DNA of 29,402 nucleotides, taken from positions 1 to 29,402 of the forward strand of contig JAAPAA010000175.1 in the NCBI GenBank assembly GCA_012274165.1, written 5' to 3'. Below, piece by piece: positions 1 to 9,128 of this stretch. The stretch comes from Thiobacillaceae bacterium. Lineage in GTDB: Bacteria; Pseudomonadota; Gammaproteobacteria; Burkholderiales; Thiobacillaceae. Positions within the stretch are counted from its first letter, which is position 1; each line of letters begins with the position of its first letter. The notes below the pieces were generated by a model. That model saw nothing but the letters and a program-made list of their open reading frames with translations. It was not told the DNA's origin and did no database searches. A program made the translations under genes and the position numbers.

Positions 1-278
1 TGGGCGACATGGGCGAACTGGGAAATGACGCCGCTGCGATGCACGCGCAAATCGGTTTGGCCGCGCGCGCTGCCGGCGTCGACCGGCTGCTGGCGCTGGG
101 TGATCTGTCAAAGGAAACCGTTGCTGCGTTTGGTTCCGGCGCGATGCACTTCGAGCGCATTCAGGAACTGCTCGCCGAGCTCGAAAATGCCCTGACGCCC
201 GCCACCACCGTGCTGGTGAAAGGCTCGCGTTTCATGCAGATGGAACGCGTGGTCAACAGTTTTATTGAGGCACACTGA
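1..278 (+). CDS. murF: MurF, UDP-MurNAc-tripeptide--D-Ala-D-Ala ligase (C-terminal end only)
   Basis: This is the last ~92 codons of a gene that begins before the window. MurF is the cytoplasmic ATP-dependent ligase that adds D-alanyl-D-alanine to UDP-MurNAc-tripeptide. The reading frame is open from base 3 (GDMGELG...) to TGA at 276-278, and the end contains VLVKGSRFMQME, matching the conserved VLVKGSR near the MurF C terminus in the Rossmann-like domain 3. The identity is supported mainly by this motif and by its position directly before mraY, as in other dcw clusters. The gap to the mraY ATG is a single base, so the two are surely co-transcribed. The ATP-binding and central domains lie outside the window. 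Confidence 0.93.
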   Translation, partial: GDMGELGNDAAAMHAQIGLAARAAGVDRLLALGDLSKETVAAFGSGAMHFERIQELLAELENALTPATTVLVKGSRFMQMERVVNSFIEAH

Positions 279-279
279 C

Positions 280-1365
280 ATGCTCTTGTGGCTATTCCAG
301 CATCTCGGCCAGGACATCCGCGCCTTCAACGTCTTCAACTACCTGACCCTGCGCGCGGTGATGGCCACCCTCACTGCGCTGTCGATTTCCTTCATCGTCG
401 GCCCGGCTGTGATCCGCAAACTCACCGCGCTGAAAATCGGCCAGTCGGTGCGCAGCGACGGCCCGCAAACGCATCTGGTCAAGGCCGGCACCCCGACCAT
501 GGGCGGCGTGCTGATTCTCGTGTCGGTCTCGGTCACCACCCTGCTGTGGGCGGACCTGTCCAATCACTATGTGTGGATCGCACTCGCCACGCTGATTGGC
601 TTCGGCGTCATCGGCTGGACCGACGACTGGCGCAAAGTGGTCGAAAAAAATTCGCGCGGTCTGCCCTCGCGCTGGAAGTATTTCTGGCAATCGGTGATCG
701 GTCTCGCGGTCGCGGCCTACCTGTGGCACAGCGCCAGTCTGCCCGCCCACACCGAGCTGATCATTCCGTTCCTCAAGCACGCCACCTTGTCGCTGTCCGC
801 TGTGGGCTTCATCGCGCTGGTGTACTTCGTCATCGTCGGTTCCAGCAACGCGGTGAATCTCACCGACGGCCTCGACGGTCTGGCGATTTTGCCGACGGTG
901 ATGGTGGCGTCGGCGCTGGCGATTTTTGCCTACGTTGCCGGTAATGCCGTGTTCTCCAAATATCTCGGCGTGCCGCACGTTCCCGGCGCGGGCGAACTGG
1001 CGGTGTTTTGCGCCGCGATGGCCGGCGCCGGGCTGGCCTTCCTGTGGTTCAACGCCTACCCGGCCGAAGTCTTCATGGGCGATGTCGGCGCACTGGCACT
1101 GGGCGCTGCGCTCGGCGTGGTCGCGGTGATCGTACGCCAGGAAATCGTGCTCTTCATCATGTGCGGCGTATTCGTGATGGAAACGCTGTCGGTGATGATC
1201 CAGGTCGCCTCGTTCAAGACGCGCGGCAAGCGGGTGTTCCTGATGGCGCCGATGCACCACCACTTCGAACTCAAGGGCTGGAAGGAAACGCAGGTCGTCG
1301 TCCGCTTCTGGATTATTTCGATGATGCTGGTGCTGATCGGGCTGTCGAGCCTGAAACTCAGATGA
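280..1365 (+). CDS. mraY: MraY, phospho-N-acetylmuramoyl-pentapeptide transferase
   Basis: A 361-aa integral membrane enzyme that transfers phospho-MurNAc-pentapeptide from UDP to undecaprenyl phosphate, making lipid I. The length matches the usual ~360 aa. The protein is about ten hydrophobic segments with the family's polar motifs: GTPTMGG near residue 75, GWTDD near 115, NLTDGLDGLA near 200 and FMGDVGAL near 270. The last three carry conserved aspartates around the Mg2+/substrate site. The C-terminal APMHHHFELKGW is the typical MraY histidine motif. The ATG at 280 is preferred over an in-frame TTG at 265 because it gives the normal N terminus (MLLWLFQHL). The stop overlaps the murD start as ATGA. 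Confidence 0.98.
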   Translation: MLLWLFQHLGQDIRAFNVFNYLTLRAVMATLTALSISFIVGPAVIRKLTALKIGQSVRSDGPQTHLVKAGTPTMGGVLILVSVSVTTLLWADLSNHYVWIALATLIGFGVIGWTDDWRKVVEKNSRGLPSRWKYFWQSVIGLAVAAYLWHSASLPAHTELIIPFLKHATLSLSAVGFIALVYFVIVGSSNAVNLTDGLDGLAILPTVMVASALAIFAYVAGNAVFSKYLGVPHVPGAGELAVFCAAMAGAGLAFLWFNAYPAEVFMGDVGALALGAALGVVAVIVRQEIVLFIMCGVFVMETLSVMIQVASFKTRGKRVFLMAPMHHHFELKGWKETQVVVRFWIISMMLVLIGLSSLKLR

Positions 1366-2786
1366 ACTACGACAGCCTGAACCTCGCCGGCAAAAATGTC
1401 CTGGTGCTCGGCCTCGGCGACACCGGCTTGTCGTGCGCACGCTGGCTGCTGGCGCGTGGCGCGCGGGTGAGCGTGGCCGACAGCCGTGACGCGCCGCCGC
1501 AGGCTTCACGGCTGGCCGAGCTGGCGCCCGGCGTGGCACTCTTCACGGGGCCTTTCGACGCGGCCCGCTTGCAGGCGACCGACCTGCTGGTAGTCAGCCC
1601 GGGCGTCCCCCTGGCCGATCCGGCAGTGGCCGCCGCCATCGCTGCGGGCGTTGAAGTGGTGGGTGACGTCGAGTTGTTCGCCCGCGCCATTGCCGCGATC
1701 AATGTTCAACGCGCCACAGCGCCCGAAACCACCGGGCCGATGCGGCTGCTCGCGATCACCGGCAGCAACGGCAAGAGTACCGTCACCGCCATGTGCGGCG
1801 AGATGTGCCGCATCGCCGGGCTGCAAACCTGCGTGGCGGGCAATATCGGCTTGCCGGTGCTCGACGCCTTGCTTGAAGTGGAGTCCTACAACGCCCCCGT
1901 GCCCCAGGTGTGGGTGCTGGAATTGTCCAGCTTCCAGCTCGAAACCACGTCCAGCCTGAACGCCACCGCCGCGACTGTGCTCAATGTAAGCGAAGACCAC
2001 ATGGATCGTTATGCCGATCTTGCCGCTTACGCCGCTGCCAAGGCACGGATTTTCAGCGGCGACGGCGTACAGGTTCTGAACCGCGACGACCCGCGTACGC
2101 TGGCCATGGCCTTGCCCGGGCGGCACGTCATCAGCTTTGGCCTCGATCGCTGTCCGCGCGAGGAAAACTTTGGCCTGTGTGAGGACGAGTTGTGCCTGGG
2201 GGGCGACATGCTGATGCCCATGTCCGCACTGCAGGTCAACGGCTTGCACAATGCTGCCAATGCCCTCGCAGCATTGGCGCTGACCCATGCCCTGCACCTG
2301 CCAACCGAAACCCTGTTGCGCGGGCTCGCCCATTTCAAGGGGCTGCCGCACCGGGTCGAAAAAGTGGCCGAAATTGCAGGCGTCACCTATTACGACGACT
2401 CCAAGGGCACCAACGTGGGCGCCACCGAAGCCGCGCTGTACGGCATGGGCAAGCGCCGTGCCGTGGTGATTCTGGGCGGCGACGGCAAGGGTCAGGATTT
2501 CAGCCCGCTCAAGGCCGCAGTCGAGGCCAACGCCCGCGCGGTGTTGCTGATCGGCCGCGACGCGCCGCTGATTGCGGCGTCGATCGAAGGCTGCGTCGTC
2601 GAAACCTACCCGGCCGCCAGCTTGCCGGCAGCGGTGGAACAGGCCCAGCGCCTTGCCCGCGTCGGCGACGCCGTCCTGCTGTCGCCCGCCTGCGCCAGCT
2701 TCGACATGTTCCGCAATTACACGCATCGTGCCGACGTGTTTATTCAGGCCGTGCATCAACTTGCCGCGCAAAGGGGCCCGGGCTGA
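1362..2786 (+). CDS. murD: MurD, UDP-MurNAc-L-alanine--D-glutamate ligase
   Basis: A 474-aa cytoplasmic ATP-dependent Mur ligase that adds D-glutamate to UDP-MurNAc-L-alanine. The N-terminal nucleotide-binding fold starts with VLVLGLGDTG. The ATP P-loop GSNGKST has its lysine at residue 138, and NVSEDHMDR and LPHRVE follow. The C-terminal DSKGTN is the family's DSKATN motif with Gly for Ala. Length is slightly above the E. coli enzyme (about 438 aa), largely from short insertions. The frame is open far upstream, but only the ATG at 1362 gives the canonical N terminus and the 4-bp ATGA overlap with mraY. Its own stop overlaps the ftsW start by one base (TGATG). Confidence 0.97.
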   Translation: MNYDSLNLAGKNVLVLGLGDTGLSCARWLLARGARVSVADSRDAPPQASRLAELAPGVALFTGPFDAARLQATDLLVVSPGVPLADPAVAAAIAAGVEVVGDVELFARAIAAINVQRATAPETTGPMRLLAITGSNGKSTVTAMCGEMCRIAGLQTCVAGNIGLPVLDALLEVESYNAPVPQVWVLELSSFQLETTSSLNATAATVLNVSEDHMDRYADLAAYAAAKARIFSGDGVQVLNRDDPRTLAMALPGRHVISFGLDRCPREENFGLCEDELCLGGDMLMPMSALQVNGLHNAANALAALALTHALHLPTETLLRGLAHFKGLPHRVEKVAEIAGVTYYDDSKGTNVGATEAALYGMGKRRAVVILGGDGKGQDFSPLKAAVEANARAVLLIGRDAPLIAASIEGCVVETYPAASLPAAVEQAQRLARVGDAVLLSPACASFDMFRNYTHRADVFIQAVHQLAAQRGPG

Positions 2787-3946
2787 TGCTGTACGCTGCG
2801 CGCGCGCCCCGGCCCAGTGCCGAACTCGACTTCAGCCTGTTGTGGCTGACGCTCGGCCTGCTGGCACTGGGCTGGGTGATGGTGTACTCGGCCTCGATCG
2901 AGATTGCCGCGGCGGCCAAATACACCGGTCACAACGGTGAATACTATTTGATCCGCCAGGGCATTTTCATTGCCGCGGGTGTGGCAGTCGGCATCAGCGC
3001 GTTTCAGGTGCCGATGCGGGTCTGGCAGCAAATCGCACCCTACCTCTTCCTCGTCGGCCTGCTGTTTCTGGTGGTGGTGCTGATTCCCGGCGTGGGGCAC
3101 GAAGTCAAAGGCAGCCGCCGCTGGATTTCGCTCGGCTTTGCCAACCTGCAACCGTCCGAGTTGATGAAGTTTCTCGCCGTGGTCTATGCCGCCGACTACA
3201 CCACCCGCAAGGCCGCCTTCATGCACGACTTCAAAAAGGGCTTTCTGCCGATGGCGGGGGTCATGCTGGCGGCCGGGATTCTGCTGCTGAGCGAACCGGA
3301 CTTTGGCGCATTCGTCGTGATCGTGGCGATTGCCATGGGCATCCTGTTCCTTGGCGGACTGAACTGGAAAGTATTCGCCGGGCTCATCGTCATGCTGGTG
3401 ATCGGTTTCGCTGCGCTGATTTTTTCCTCGCAGTACCGGCTGCAACGCCTGCTGACCTTCCTCAAGGGGCCGTTTGAGGATCCCTATGGCGCGGGCTACC
3501 AGCTGTCGCACGCGTTGATCGCTTTTGGCCGCGGCGAATGGTTCGGCCTGGGTCTCGGCGGCAGCGTCGAAAAACTGTTCTACCTGCCGGAAGCGCACAC
3601 CGATTTCCTGCTCGCCGTCATCGGCGAAGAGTTCGGCTTTGTCGGTGTGGCCGTGGTGGTCGGGTTGTTCGCCTGGCTCATCATCAAGGCCTTTGTGATC
3701 GGCCATCGCGCCGCGCAGCTCGAGCGCAACTTCTGCGCCCTGGTGGCGCAGGGCATCGGCATCTGGATCGGCGTGCAATCGCTGATCAACATGGGGGTGA
3801 ACGTCGGCCTGCTGCCGACCAAGGGGCTCACCCTGCCCTTCCTGTCGTTCGGCGGCAGCGGCATCATCGCCAACTGCCTGGCAGTCGCGCTGTTGCTGCG
3901 CATCGACTGGGAACACCGGCAGATGATGCGGGGGAAAACCTTCTGA
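2786..3946 (+). CDS. ftsW: FtsW, lipid II polymerase of the divisome (SEDS family)
   Basis: A 386-aa polytopic membrane protein of the SEDS family, the septal peptidoglycan glycosyltransferase that works with FtsI. The sequence shows about ten hydrophobic segments and SEDS landmarks: GSRRWISLG and QPSELMK in the first half, then PEAHTDFLLAVIGEEFGF in the large periplasmic loop. The C-terminal part has LLPTKGLTLPFLSFGGSG. The start ATG at 2786 overlaps the murD stop (TGATG) and gives a short cytoplasmic N terminus before the first helix. The stop overlaps the murG ATG in the same way. FtsW acts immediately downstream of the lipid II made by the MurG encoded next to it. Confidence 0.97.
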   Translation: MLYAARAPRPSAELDFSLLWLTLGLLALGWVMVYSASIEIAAAAKYTGHNGEYYLIRQGIFIAAGVAVGISAFQVPMRVWQQIAPYLFLVGLLFLVVVLIPGVGHEVKGSRRWISLGFANLQPSELMKFLAVVYAADYTTRKAAFMHDFKKGFLPMAGVMLAAGILLLSEPDFGAFVVIVAIAMGILFLGGLNWKVFAGLIVMLVIGFAALIFSSQYRLQRLLTFLKGPFEDPYGAGYQLSHALIAFGRGEWFGLGLGGSVEKLFYLPEAHTDFLLAVIGEEFGFVGVAVVVGLFAWLIIKAFVIGHRAAQLERNFCALVAQGIGIWIGVQSLINMGVNVGLLPTKGLTLPFLSFGGSGIIANCLAVALLLRIDWEHRQMMRGKTF

Positions 3947-5037
3947 TGGCCGCCGCGAATCGCACCCTGATGGTAATGGCCGGTGGCACCGGTGGTCACG
4001 TCTATCCCGCACTCGCGGTGGCGGATGCACTGCGCGCGCGCGGCTGGGACGTGTTCTGGCTGGGAACGAAAAACGGCCTCGAAGCGCGGGTGGTGCCCGC
4101 CGCCGGAATTGACATGGTGTGGGTATCGATGAGCGGCGTGCGCAGCAAGGGCTGGCTGAAAAAGCTGTTGCTGCCGGCCATGCTGCTGGTCGCTTTCTGG
4201 CAAAGCCTCGCGGCCATTCTCAAGCGCCGGCCCGATGTGGTGCTCGGCATGGGCGGCTACACCGCGTTTCCCGGCGGCATGATGGCGAGCCTGCTCAGCA
4301 AGCCGCTGGTGATCCACGAACAGAACTCGGTCGGCGGGCTGACCAACCGCGTGCTGGCCTGTCTGGCCGAACGTGTGCTGACGGCCTTCCCCAATGTGTT
4401 CACCCACGCGCACGACAAACCGATTCCTTGCCGTCGCGTGACGACCGAGTGGGTGGGCAATCCAGTACGCGCCGATATAAGCACTGCGGCAAAAACCGAA
4501 CGCAGCGGTGCGCTGCGCCTGCTGGTGGTGGGCGGCAGTCTGGGTGCGCAAGCCTTGAACGATCTGGTACCGAAGGCGCTGGCCTTGCTGCCTGCCGACC
4601 AGCGTCCGCGGGTGGTGCACCAATCCGGCCGCCAGCACCTCGATAGGCTGCGCGCGAACTATGCCGCTGCGGGCGTCGACGCCGAGGTGCGCGACTACAT
4701 CGAAAACATGGCCGCCGCCTACCAAGCGTGCGACTTCGCCATCTGCCGCGCCGGTGCGATGACCGTGGCCGAACTGGCGTGCGCCGGGGTGCCGGCAGTG
4801 CTGGTGCCGTTCCCGTTCGCGGTGGACGACCACCAGACCGGCAACGCCGAATTCCTCTCTGAGGCTGGCGCAGCCTGGCTGATTCAACAAAAAGATTTGA
4901 CCGCGGACAAACTGGCAATGCTGATCGGCGGGCTCGACCGTGAAAAACTGGCGACGATGGCGGACAAGGCACACACACTGGCCAAACCCGATGCGACCGC
5001 GCGCGTCGCCGATATTTGCGAGGCGCTGGCCCAATGA
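3946..5037 (+). CDS. murG: MurG, lipid II synthase (GlcNAc transferase)
   Basis: A 363-aa GT28-family glycosyltransferase on the inner face of the membrane, which adds GlcNAc from UDP-GlcNAc to lipid I. The first glycine-rich loop GGTGGH is at residues 13-18. The loop GMGGY, IHEQNSVGGLTNR and GGSLGAQALND follow, then ICRAGAMTVAEL and PFPFAVDDHQTGNA in the nucleotide-sugar-binding C-terminal domain. These are all standard MurG signatures. The ATG at 3946 overlaps the ftsW stop by one base. The stop overlaps the murC start codon (ATGA, 5034-5037). Confidence 0.98.
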   Translation: MAAANRTLMVMAGGTGGHVYPALAVADALRARGWDVFWLGTKNGLEARVVPAAGIDMVWVSMSGVRSKGWLKKLLLPAMLLVAFWQSLAAILKRRPDVVLGMGGYTAFPGGMMASLLSKPLVIHEQNSVGGLTNRVLACLAERVLTAFPNVFTHAHDKPIPCRRVTTEWVGNPVRADISTAAKTERSGALRLLVVGGSLGAQALNDLVPKALALLPADQRPRVVHQSGRQHLDRLRANYAAAGVDAEVRDYIENMAAAYQACDFAICRAGAMTVAELACAGVPAVLVPFPFAVDDHQTGNAEFLSEAGAAWLIQQKDLTADKLAMLIGGLDREKLATMADKAHTLAKPDATARVADICEALAQ

Positions 5038-6425
5038 AACACGCCGTCAAACACATTCACTTCGTGGGCATTGGCGGCGTCGGCATGAGCGGCATTGCCG
5101 AAGTGCTGCTGAACCTGGGCTATGCGGTATCCGGCTCCGATCTGGCCGACAACGCGGTGACGCAACGGCTGGCGAGCCTGGGCGCGCGCATCCACCAAAA
5201 CCACGCCAGCGAAAACATAGCCGACGCCGATGCTGTGGTCACCTCGACGGCGGTGCAGGAATCCAATCCCGAAGTCATCGCCGCGCGCGAAAAGAAAATC
5301 CCCATCGTGCCGCGTGCGCTGATGCTGGCCGAACTGATGCGGCTGCAGCGCGGCATCGCGATTGCCGGCACCCACGGCAAGACCACCACCACCAGCCTGG
5401 TCGCCAGCATTCTCGGCGAGGCGGGGATGGACCCGACCTACGTCATTGGCGGCAAGCTCACCGCCGCCGGCACCAATGCGCGGCTCGGCAAGGGCGATTT
5501 CCTGGTGGCCGAGGCCGACGAGTCCGACGCGTCGTTCCTCTATCTGACGCCGGTGATCGCGATCGTCACCAACATCGACGCCGATCACATGGACACCTAT
5601 GGCCATGATTTCGAGCGGCTGAAAACCGCCTTCGTCGACTTCTGCCAGCGGCTGCCGTTCTACGGCATGGCGGTGCTGTGCATCGACGACCCGCACGTGC
5701 GCGAGATCATGCCGCGCATCACCAAGCCGATCACTACCTATGGCTTCGACGCGGCTGCGCAGGTGCGCGCAATCAACCCGCGCTTCGAACAGGGTTTGAT
5801 GCACTTCACCGTGCAGCGCGAAGGCGTGTCCGATCTCGACATCGTGCTGAATCATCCCGGCATGCACAACGTGCTGAACGCGCTGGCGGCGATTGCGGTG
5901 GCGACCGAAGTCGGCGCCAGCGACGCCGCCATCGTCAAGGCGCTGGCCGAATTCCATGGTGTCGGCCGGCGCTTCCAGCGTTATGGCGAACTGCCCGCCA
6001 GGGACGGCGGCGAGTATTGCCTGATCGACGACTACGGCCACCATCCGGTGGAAATGGCCGCCACGCTGGCGGCCGCGCGCGGCGCGTTTCCGGGACGGCG
6101 GCTGGTGCTGGTGTTCCAGCCGCACCGCTACTCGCGCACCCGCGACTGCTTTGAAGATTTTGTGAAGGTGCTGTCCGAAACCGACCTGCTGGTGCTGACC
6201 GAGGTCTATCCCGCCGGTGAAGCGCCGATCGTTGCAGCGGATGGCCGTGCGCTCGCCCGCGCGGTGCGGGTAGCCGGCAAGGTCGAACCGCTATTCGTCG
6301 AAGCCGTCGCCGACCTGCCTGCGGCCGTGCGCGATCTGGCGCAGGCGGGCGACGTGGTGCTGGTGATGGGCGCCGGCAGCATCGGCCAGGTTGCGCCAGC
6401 ATTGGGGGGCAGCCATGCGACATGA
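5034..6425 (+). CDS. murC: MurC, UDP-N-acetylmuramate--L-alanine ligase
   Basis: A 463-aa cytoplasmic Mur ligase that adds the first amino acid, L-alanine, to UDP-MurNAc. The N-terminal Rossmann motif is HFVGIGGVGMSGIAEVL. The ATP P-loop GTHGKTTTTS has its lysine at residue 116. EADESDASF and NIDADHMDTYG form the central domain, and YGHHPVE and FQPHRYSRT mark the C-terminal domain, as in other MurC proteins. The ATG at 5034 gives a 4-bp ATGA overlap with murG; an upstream in-frame start at 5016 would only add six residues inside murG. Confidence 0.98.
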   Translation: MKHAVKHIHFVGIGGVGMSGIAEVLLNLGYAVSGSDLADNAVTQRLASLGARIHQNHASENIADADAVVTSTAVQESNPEVIAAREKKIPIVPRALMLAELMRLQRGIAIAGTHGKTTTTSLVASILGEAGMDPTYVIGGKLTAAGTNARLGKGDFLVAEADESDASFLYLTPVIAIVTNIDADHMDTYGHDFERLKTAFVDFCQRLPFYGMAVLCIDDPHVREIMPRITKPITTYGFDAAAQVRAINPRFEQGLMHFTVQREGVSDLDIVLNHPGMHNVLNALAAIAVATEVGASDAAIVKALAEFHGVGRRFQRYGELPARDGGEYCLIDDYGHHPVEMAATLAAARGAFPGRRLVLVFQPHRYSRTRDCFEDFVKVLSETDLLVLTEVYPAGEAPIVAADGRALARAVRVAGKVEPLFVEAVADLPAAVRDLAQAGDVVLVMGAGSIGQVAPALGGSHAT

Positions 6426-7389
6426 CTACCGCATGAGCGACATCGACATGGCGGGCGGCGGCACGCCAGCGCTGCGCGGGCATTTCCTCTACAACGAGCC
6501 GATGGGCAGGCACGTGGCGTGGCGCGCCGGTGGCGCTGCCCAGCGCGTCTATATTCCGGCCGACCTCGACGACCTGTCCTGGCTGGTGCGCTCGCTGCCC
6601 GCTCACGAAGAAATCCACATGCTCGGGCTCGGCAGCAATATGCTGGTACGCGACGGCGGCGTCGCGGGCGTGGTGATCTTGCTGCACGGCGTACTGAAAA
6701 AACTCGCCATCGAATCCCGCACCCATGGCATGCCACCGGCGCCGACTGGCCGCGACACCGCGCTGATTTTCGCTCAGGCGGGCGTGGCCTCGCCCAAGCT
6801 GGCGCGCTTCGCCGCCAACAACAATCTGGTCGGCGGCGAATTCTGGGCCGGCATCCCCGGCACCGTCGGCGGCGCGATTGCGATGAACGCAGGCTGCTAT
6901 GGCGGCGAGACCTGGGACAAGCTGGTGCAGGTGCTGACGCTCAATCGCCAGGGGCAGCTCAATGAGCGGCTGCCGGGCGAATACGTTACCAGCTACCGCC
7001 ATGTGGCCTTGAAGCAGGCGCAGCAGGAATGGTTTGTCGGCGGCTGGTTCCGGCTCGAGCATGGCGACGGCGCGGCCTCGCGCGAAATCATCAAGACGCT
7101 GCTGAAAAAACGCATCGCGGCACAGCCCCTGAACCAGCCCAACGCCGGCTCTGTGTTTCGCAACCCGCCCGACGATTACGCCGCACGCCTGATCGAAATG
7201 TGCGGCCTCAAAGGGTTTCGCATCGGCGATGCACAGGTGTCGGACAAGCACGCCAACTTCATCGTCAACCTCGGCCACGCCTACGCCGCCGATATCGAAC
7301 GCCTGATCGAACATGTGGAAGACAGCGTGGAGGCGCGCACCAATGTGCGGCTGATTCGCGAAGTCCGGATTATTGGAGAACGGCAGTGA
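6415..7389 (+). CDS. murB: MurB, UDP-N-acetylenolpyruvoylglucosamine reductase (type II)
   Basis: A 324-aa FAD- and NADPH-dependent reductase that converts UDP-GlcNAc-enolpyruvate to UDP-MurNAc. FAD-binding motifs are LGLGSNMLVRDGGV and AGIPGTVGGAIAMNAG. The catalytic region has NAGSVFRNP with the proton-donor serine, and QVSDKHANFIVN near the C terminus. The short form, without the extra loop of the E. coli-type enzyme, indicates a type II MurB. The start is the ATG at 6415, preceded by a G-rich ribosome binding site (6404-6409) and overlapping murC by 11 bp; an upstream in-frame ATG at 6391 is less likely. This is the second enzyme in the pathway, encoded after its successor genes, as is normal in dcw clusters. 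Confidence 0.97.
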   Translation: MRHDYRMSDIDMAGGGTPALRGHFLYNEPMGRHVAWRAGGAAQRVYIPADLDDLSWLVRSLPAHEEIHMLGLGSNMLVRDGGVAGVVILLHGVLKKLAIESRTHGMPPAPTGRDTALIFAQAGVASPKLARFAANNNLVGGEFWAGIPGTVGGAIAMNAGCYGGETWDKLVQVLTLNRQGQLNERLPGEYVTSYRHVALKQAQQEWFVGGWFRLEHGDGAASREIIKTLLKKRIAAQPLNQPNAGSVFRNPPDDYAARLIEMCGLKGFRIGDAQVSDKHANFIVNLGHAYAADIERLIEHVEDSVEARTNVRLIREVRIIGERQ

Positions 7390-8318
7390 GCACCCCTGAA
7401 TCAATGAAGCGCTACGGAAAAGTGGCAGTGATGCTGGGCGGCACCTCGGCCGAGCGTCCGGTGTCGCTCAACAGCGGTGCCGCGGTGCTGGCGGCGTTGC
7501 AGCGTCAGGGCATCGATGCGCATGCATTCGATCCGGCCAACCGCAATCTCGGCGATCTCATCAGCGGCGAATTCGACCGCGTGTTCATCGCGCTCCATGG
7601 CAGATTGGGCGAAGACGGCTGCATGCAGGGCGCGCTCGAAGTGCTGGGCATGCCCTACACCGGCAGCGGCGTCATGGCGTCGGCGCTCGGCATGGACAAA
7701 TGGCGCACCAAGCTGCTGTGGCGCGCCGCCGGCCTGCCGACCGCCGACTGGGCGATGCTCGACGCCGACAGCGATTTTGCCGCAGTGGAAAAACAGCTCG
7801 GCCTGCCGATTTTCGTCAAACCCGCGCGCGAAGGCTCCAGCATCGGCATGAGCAAGGTGACCGAGGCGGGCACGCTGAAGGCCGCCTATGAAACCGCCGC
7901 CGAACACGACCCGCTGGTGCTGGCCGAAACTTTTATCGACGGCCCGGAATTCACCGTCGGCATCCTCGGCGACCGCGCCTTGCCGCTGATCCGTCTGGAA
8001 CCCGCCAAGGACAAAGCCTTCTACGATTTCGAAGCGAAATATGTCCGCAACGACACCCAGTATCACTGCCCGGCCGACCTGCCGGATGCCGACGAACAGG
8101 CCTTGCGCCAACTGGCGCTGGACGCGTTCCGCCTGGTAGGCGGACGCGGCTGGGGCCGCGTGGACGTGATGCGCGACAGCCTCGGCAACCCCTATTTGCT
8201 GGAAGTGAACACCTCGCCCGGCATGACCGACCACAGCCTGGTGCCGATGGCCGCGCGGGTGGCGGGGCTGGATTTCGATGCGCTATGTTTGGCCATCCTG
8301 CAGCAGACACTGGCATGA
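7386..8318 (+). CDS. ddlB: D-alanine--D-alanine ligase
   Basis: A 310-aa ATP-grasp enzyme joining two D-alanines for the MurF reaction. The N terminus KVAVMLGGTSAERPVSLNSG is the Ddl substrate-binding segment. KPAREGSSIGMSKV, DFEAKY and EVNTSPGMTDHSL are the ATP-grasp and active-site motifs. The GTG at 7386 is chosen because it overlaps the murB stop (GTGA) and has a GGAG ribosome binding site at 7375-7378 with 7-bp spacing. The in-frame ATG at 7404 would remove six residues and lacks such a site. Position between murB and ftsQ is the standard ddlB place. Confidence 0.97.
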   Translation: MSTPESMKRYGKVAVMLGGTSAERPVSLNSGAAVLAALQRQGIDAHAFDPANRNLGDLISGEFDRVFIALHGRLGEDGCMQGALEVLGMPYTGSGVMASALGMDKWRTKLLWRAAGLPTADWAMLDADSDFAAVEKQLGLPIFVKPAREGSSIGMSKVTEAGTLKAAYETAAEHDPLVLAETFIDGPEFTVGILGDRALPLIRLEPAKDKAFYDFEAKYVRNDTQYHCPADLPDADEQALRQLALDAFRLVGGRGWGRVDVMRDSLGNPYLLEVNTSPGMTDHSLVPMAARVAGLDFDALCLAILQQTLA

Positions 8319-9121
8319 ACGCCGAACTCGCCAACCATCCGCTGAACCAGGTCGCCCGCGTGCTGACCTGGGGCGCGCTTGGCCTGCTGGCGTATGGCGC
8401 GACCAACTGGCTGGTGGCGCGGCCGTGGTTCGCGCTGACCACGCTGGAGGTCAAAACGCCGGTCGCCCACGTGACTGAGGCGCAAATCCGCCTGGTGGCC
8501 GACCGCCGGGTGCGCGGCACCTTCTTCACCGTCGATCTCGAACGCGTGCGCGAAAGCCTGGAAAAACTGCCGTGGGTGCGCGAGGCACGGGTCGAGCGGC
8601 GCTGGCCCGACACCCTGGTGGTGTCACTGGTCGAGCAGGTGCCGCTGGCACGCTGGAACGATAACGCGCTGGTGAATGGCGAAGGCGAGGTGTTTGTCGC
8701 AGCTGCGTCCGGCAGCTTGCCGCGCCTGTCGGGTCCGGAAGACAGCAGCGTCGAAGTGGTGGCGGCTTTCCGCCGTTACCAGGCCGCGCTGGCGCCGCTC
8801 GGCATGCACATCGCCGAGCTACGGCTGTCGCCGCGCCGCGCCTGGTCGATACGCCTGGACAACGGCATGCAGCTGGCGCTGGGACGGCAGCAAACCGATG
8901 CGCGGCTAGCGCGCTTTGTCACCTTTTACCCCCGCTTGATCGGCGCGCAGACGGCGACACACGTCGCCCCTGCCGTTGCCGACGCGTCATCCTATACGCC
9001 GGTGGCGGCCCGGAAGCCCGTCGCCCCGATTATTCCCCTCACCGTCGATTTGCGTTACGCCGACGGTTTCGCCGTGCGGATGCCCAACGGCGTATCCCCT
9101 TTTAAAGCGAATCCAACATGA
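8315..9121 (+). CDS. ftsQ: FtsQ, divisome scaffold protein
   Basis: A 268-aa bitopic inner-membrane protein that links early and late divisome components (with FtsB and FtsL, not encoded here). A short cytoplasmic N terminus is followed by one membrane helix at about residues 15-35. A POTRA-like domain follows (FALTTLEVKTPVAHVTEAQI to about residue 105), containing LPWVREARVERRWPDTL, the best-conserved FtsQ stretch. The remainder is the beta domain. The start ATG at 8315 overlaps the ddlB stop by 4 bp. Sequence divergence is high for this family, so identification rests on the POTRA motif and on its position before ftsA. Confidence 0.94.
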   Translation: MNAELANHPLNQVARVLTWGALGLLAYGATNWLVARPWFALTTLEVKTPVAHVTEAQIRLVADRRVRGTFFTVDLERVRESLEKLPWVREARVERRWPDTLVVSLVEQVPLARWNDNALVNGEGEVFVAAASGSLPRLSGPEDSSVEVVAAFRRYQAALAPLGMHIAELRLSPRRAWSIRLDNGMQLALGRQQTDARLARFVTFYPRLIGAQTATHVAPAVADASSYTPVAARKPVAPIIPLTVDLRYADGFAVRMPNGVSPFKANPT

Positions 9122-9128
9122 GCGCAGC

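Noticed and set aside
265..279. TTG at 265 as the start of mraY
   Set aside because: It would add five residues within murF; the ATG at 280 gives the normal N terminus and length.
292..1539. Long minus-strand frame opposite mraY and murD (and similar long frames opposite other genes)
   Set aside because: It is the antisense of strongly conserved genes in GC-rich DNA, where such frames arise by codon bias; the translation is low-complexity and has no recognisable motif.
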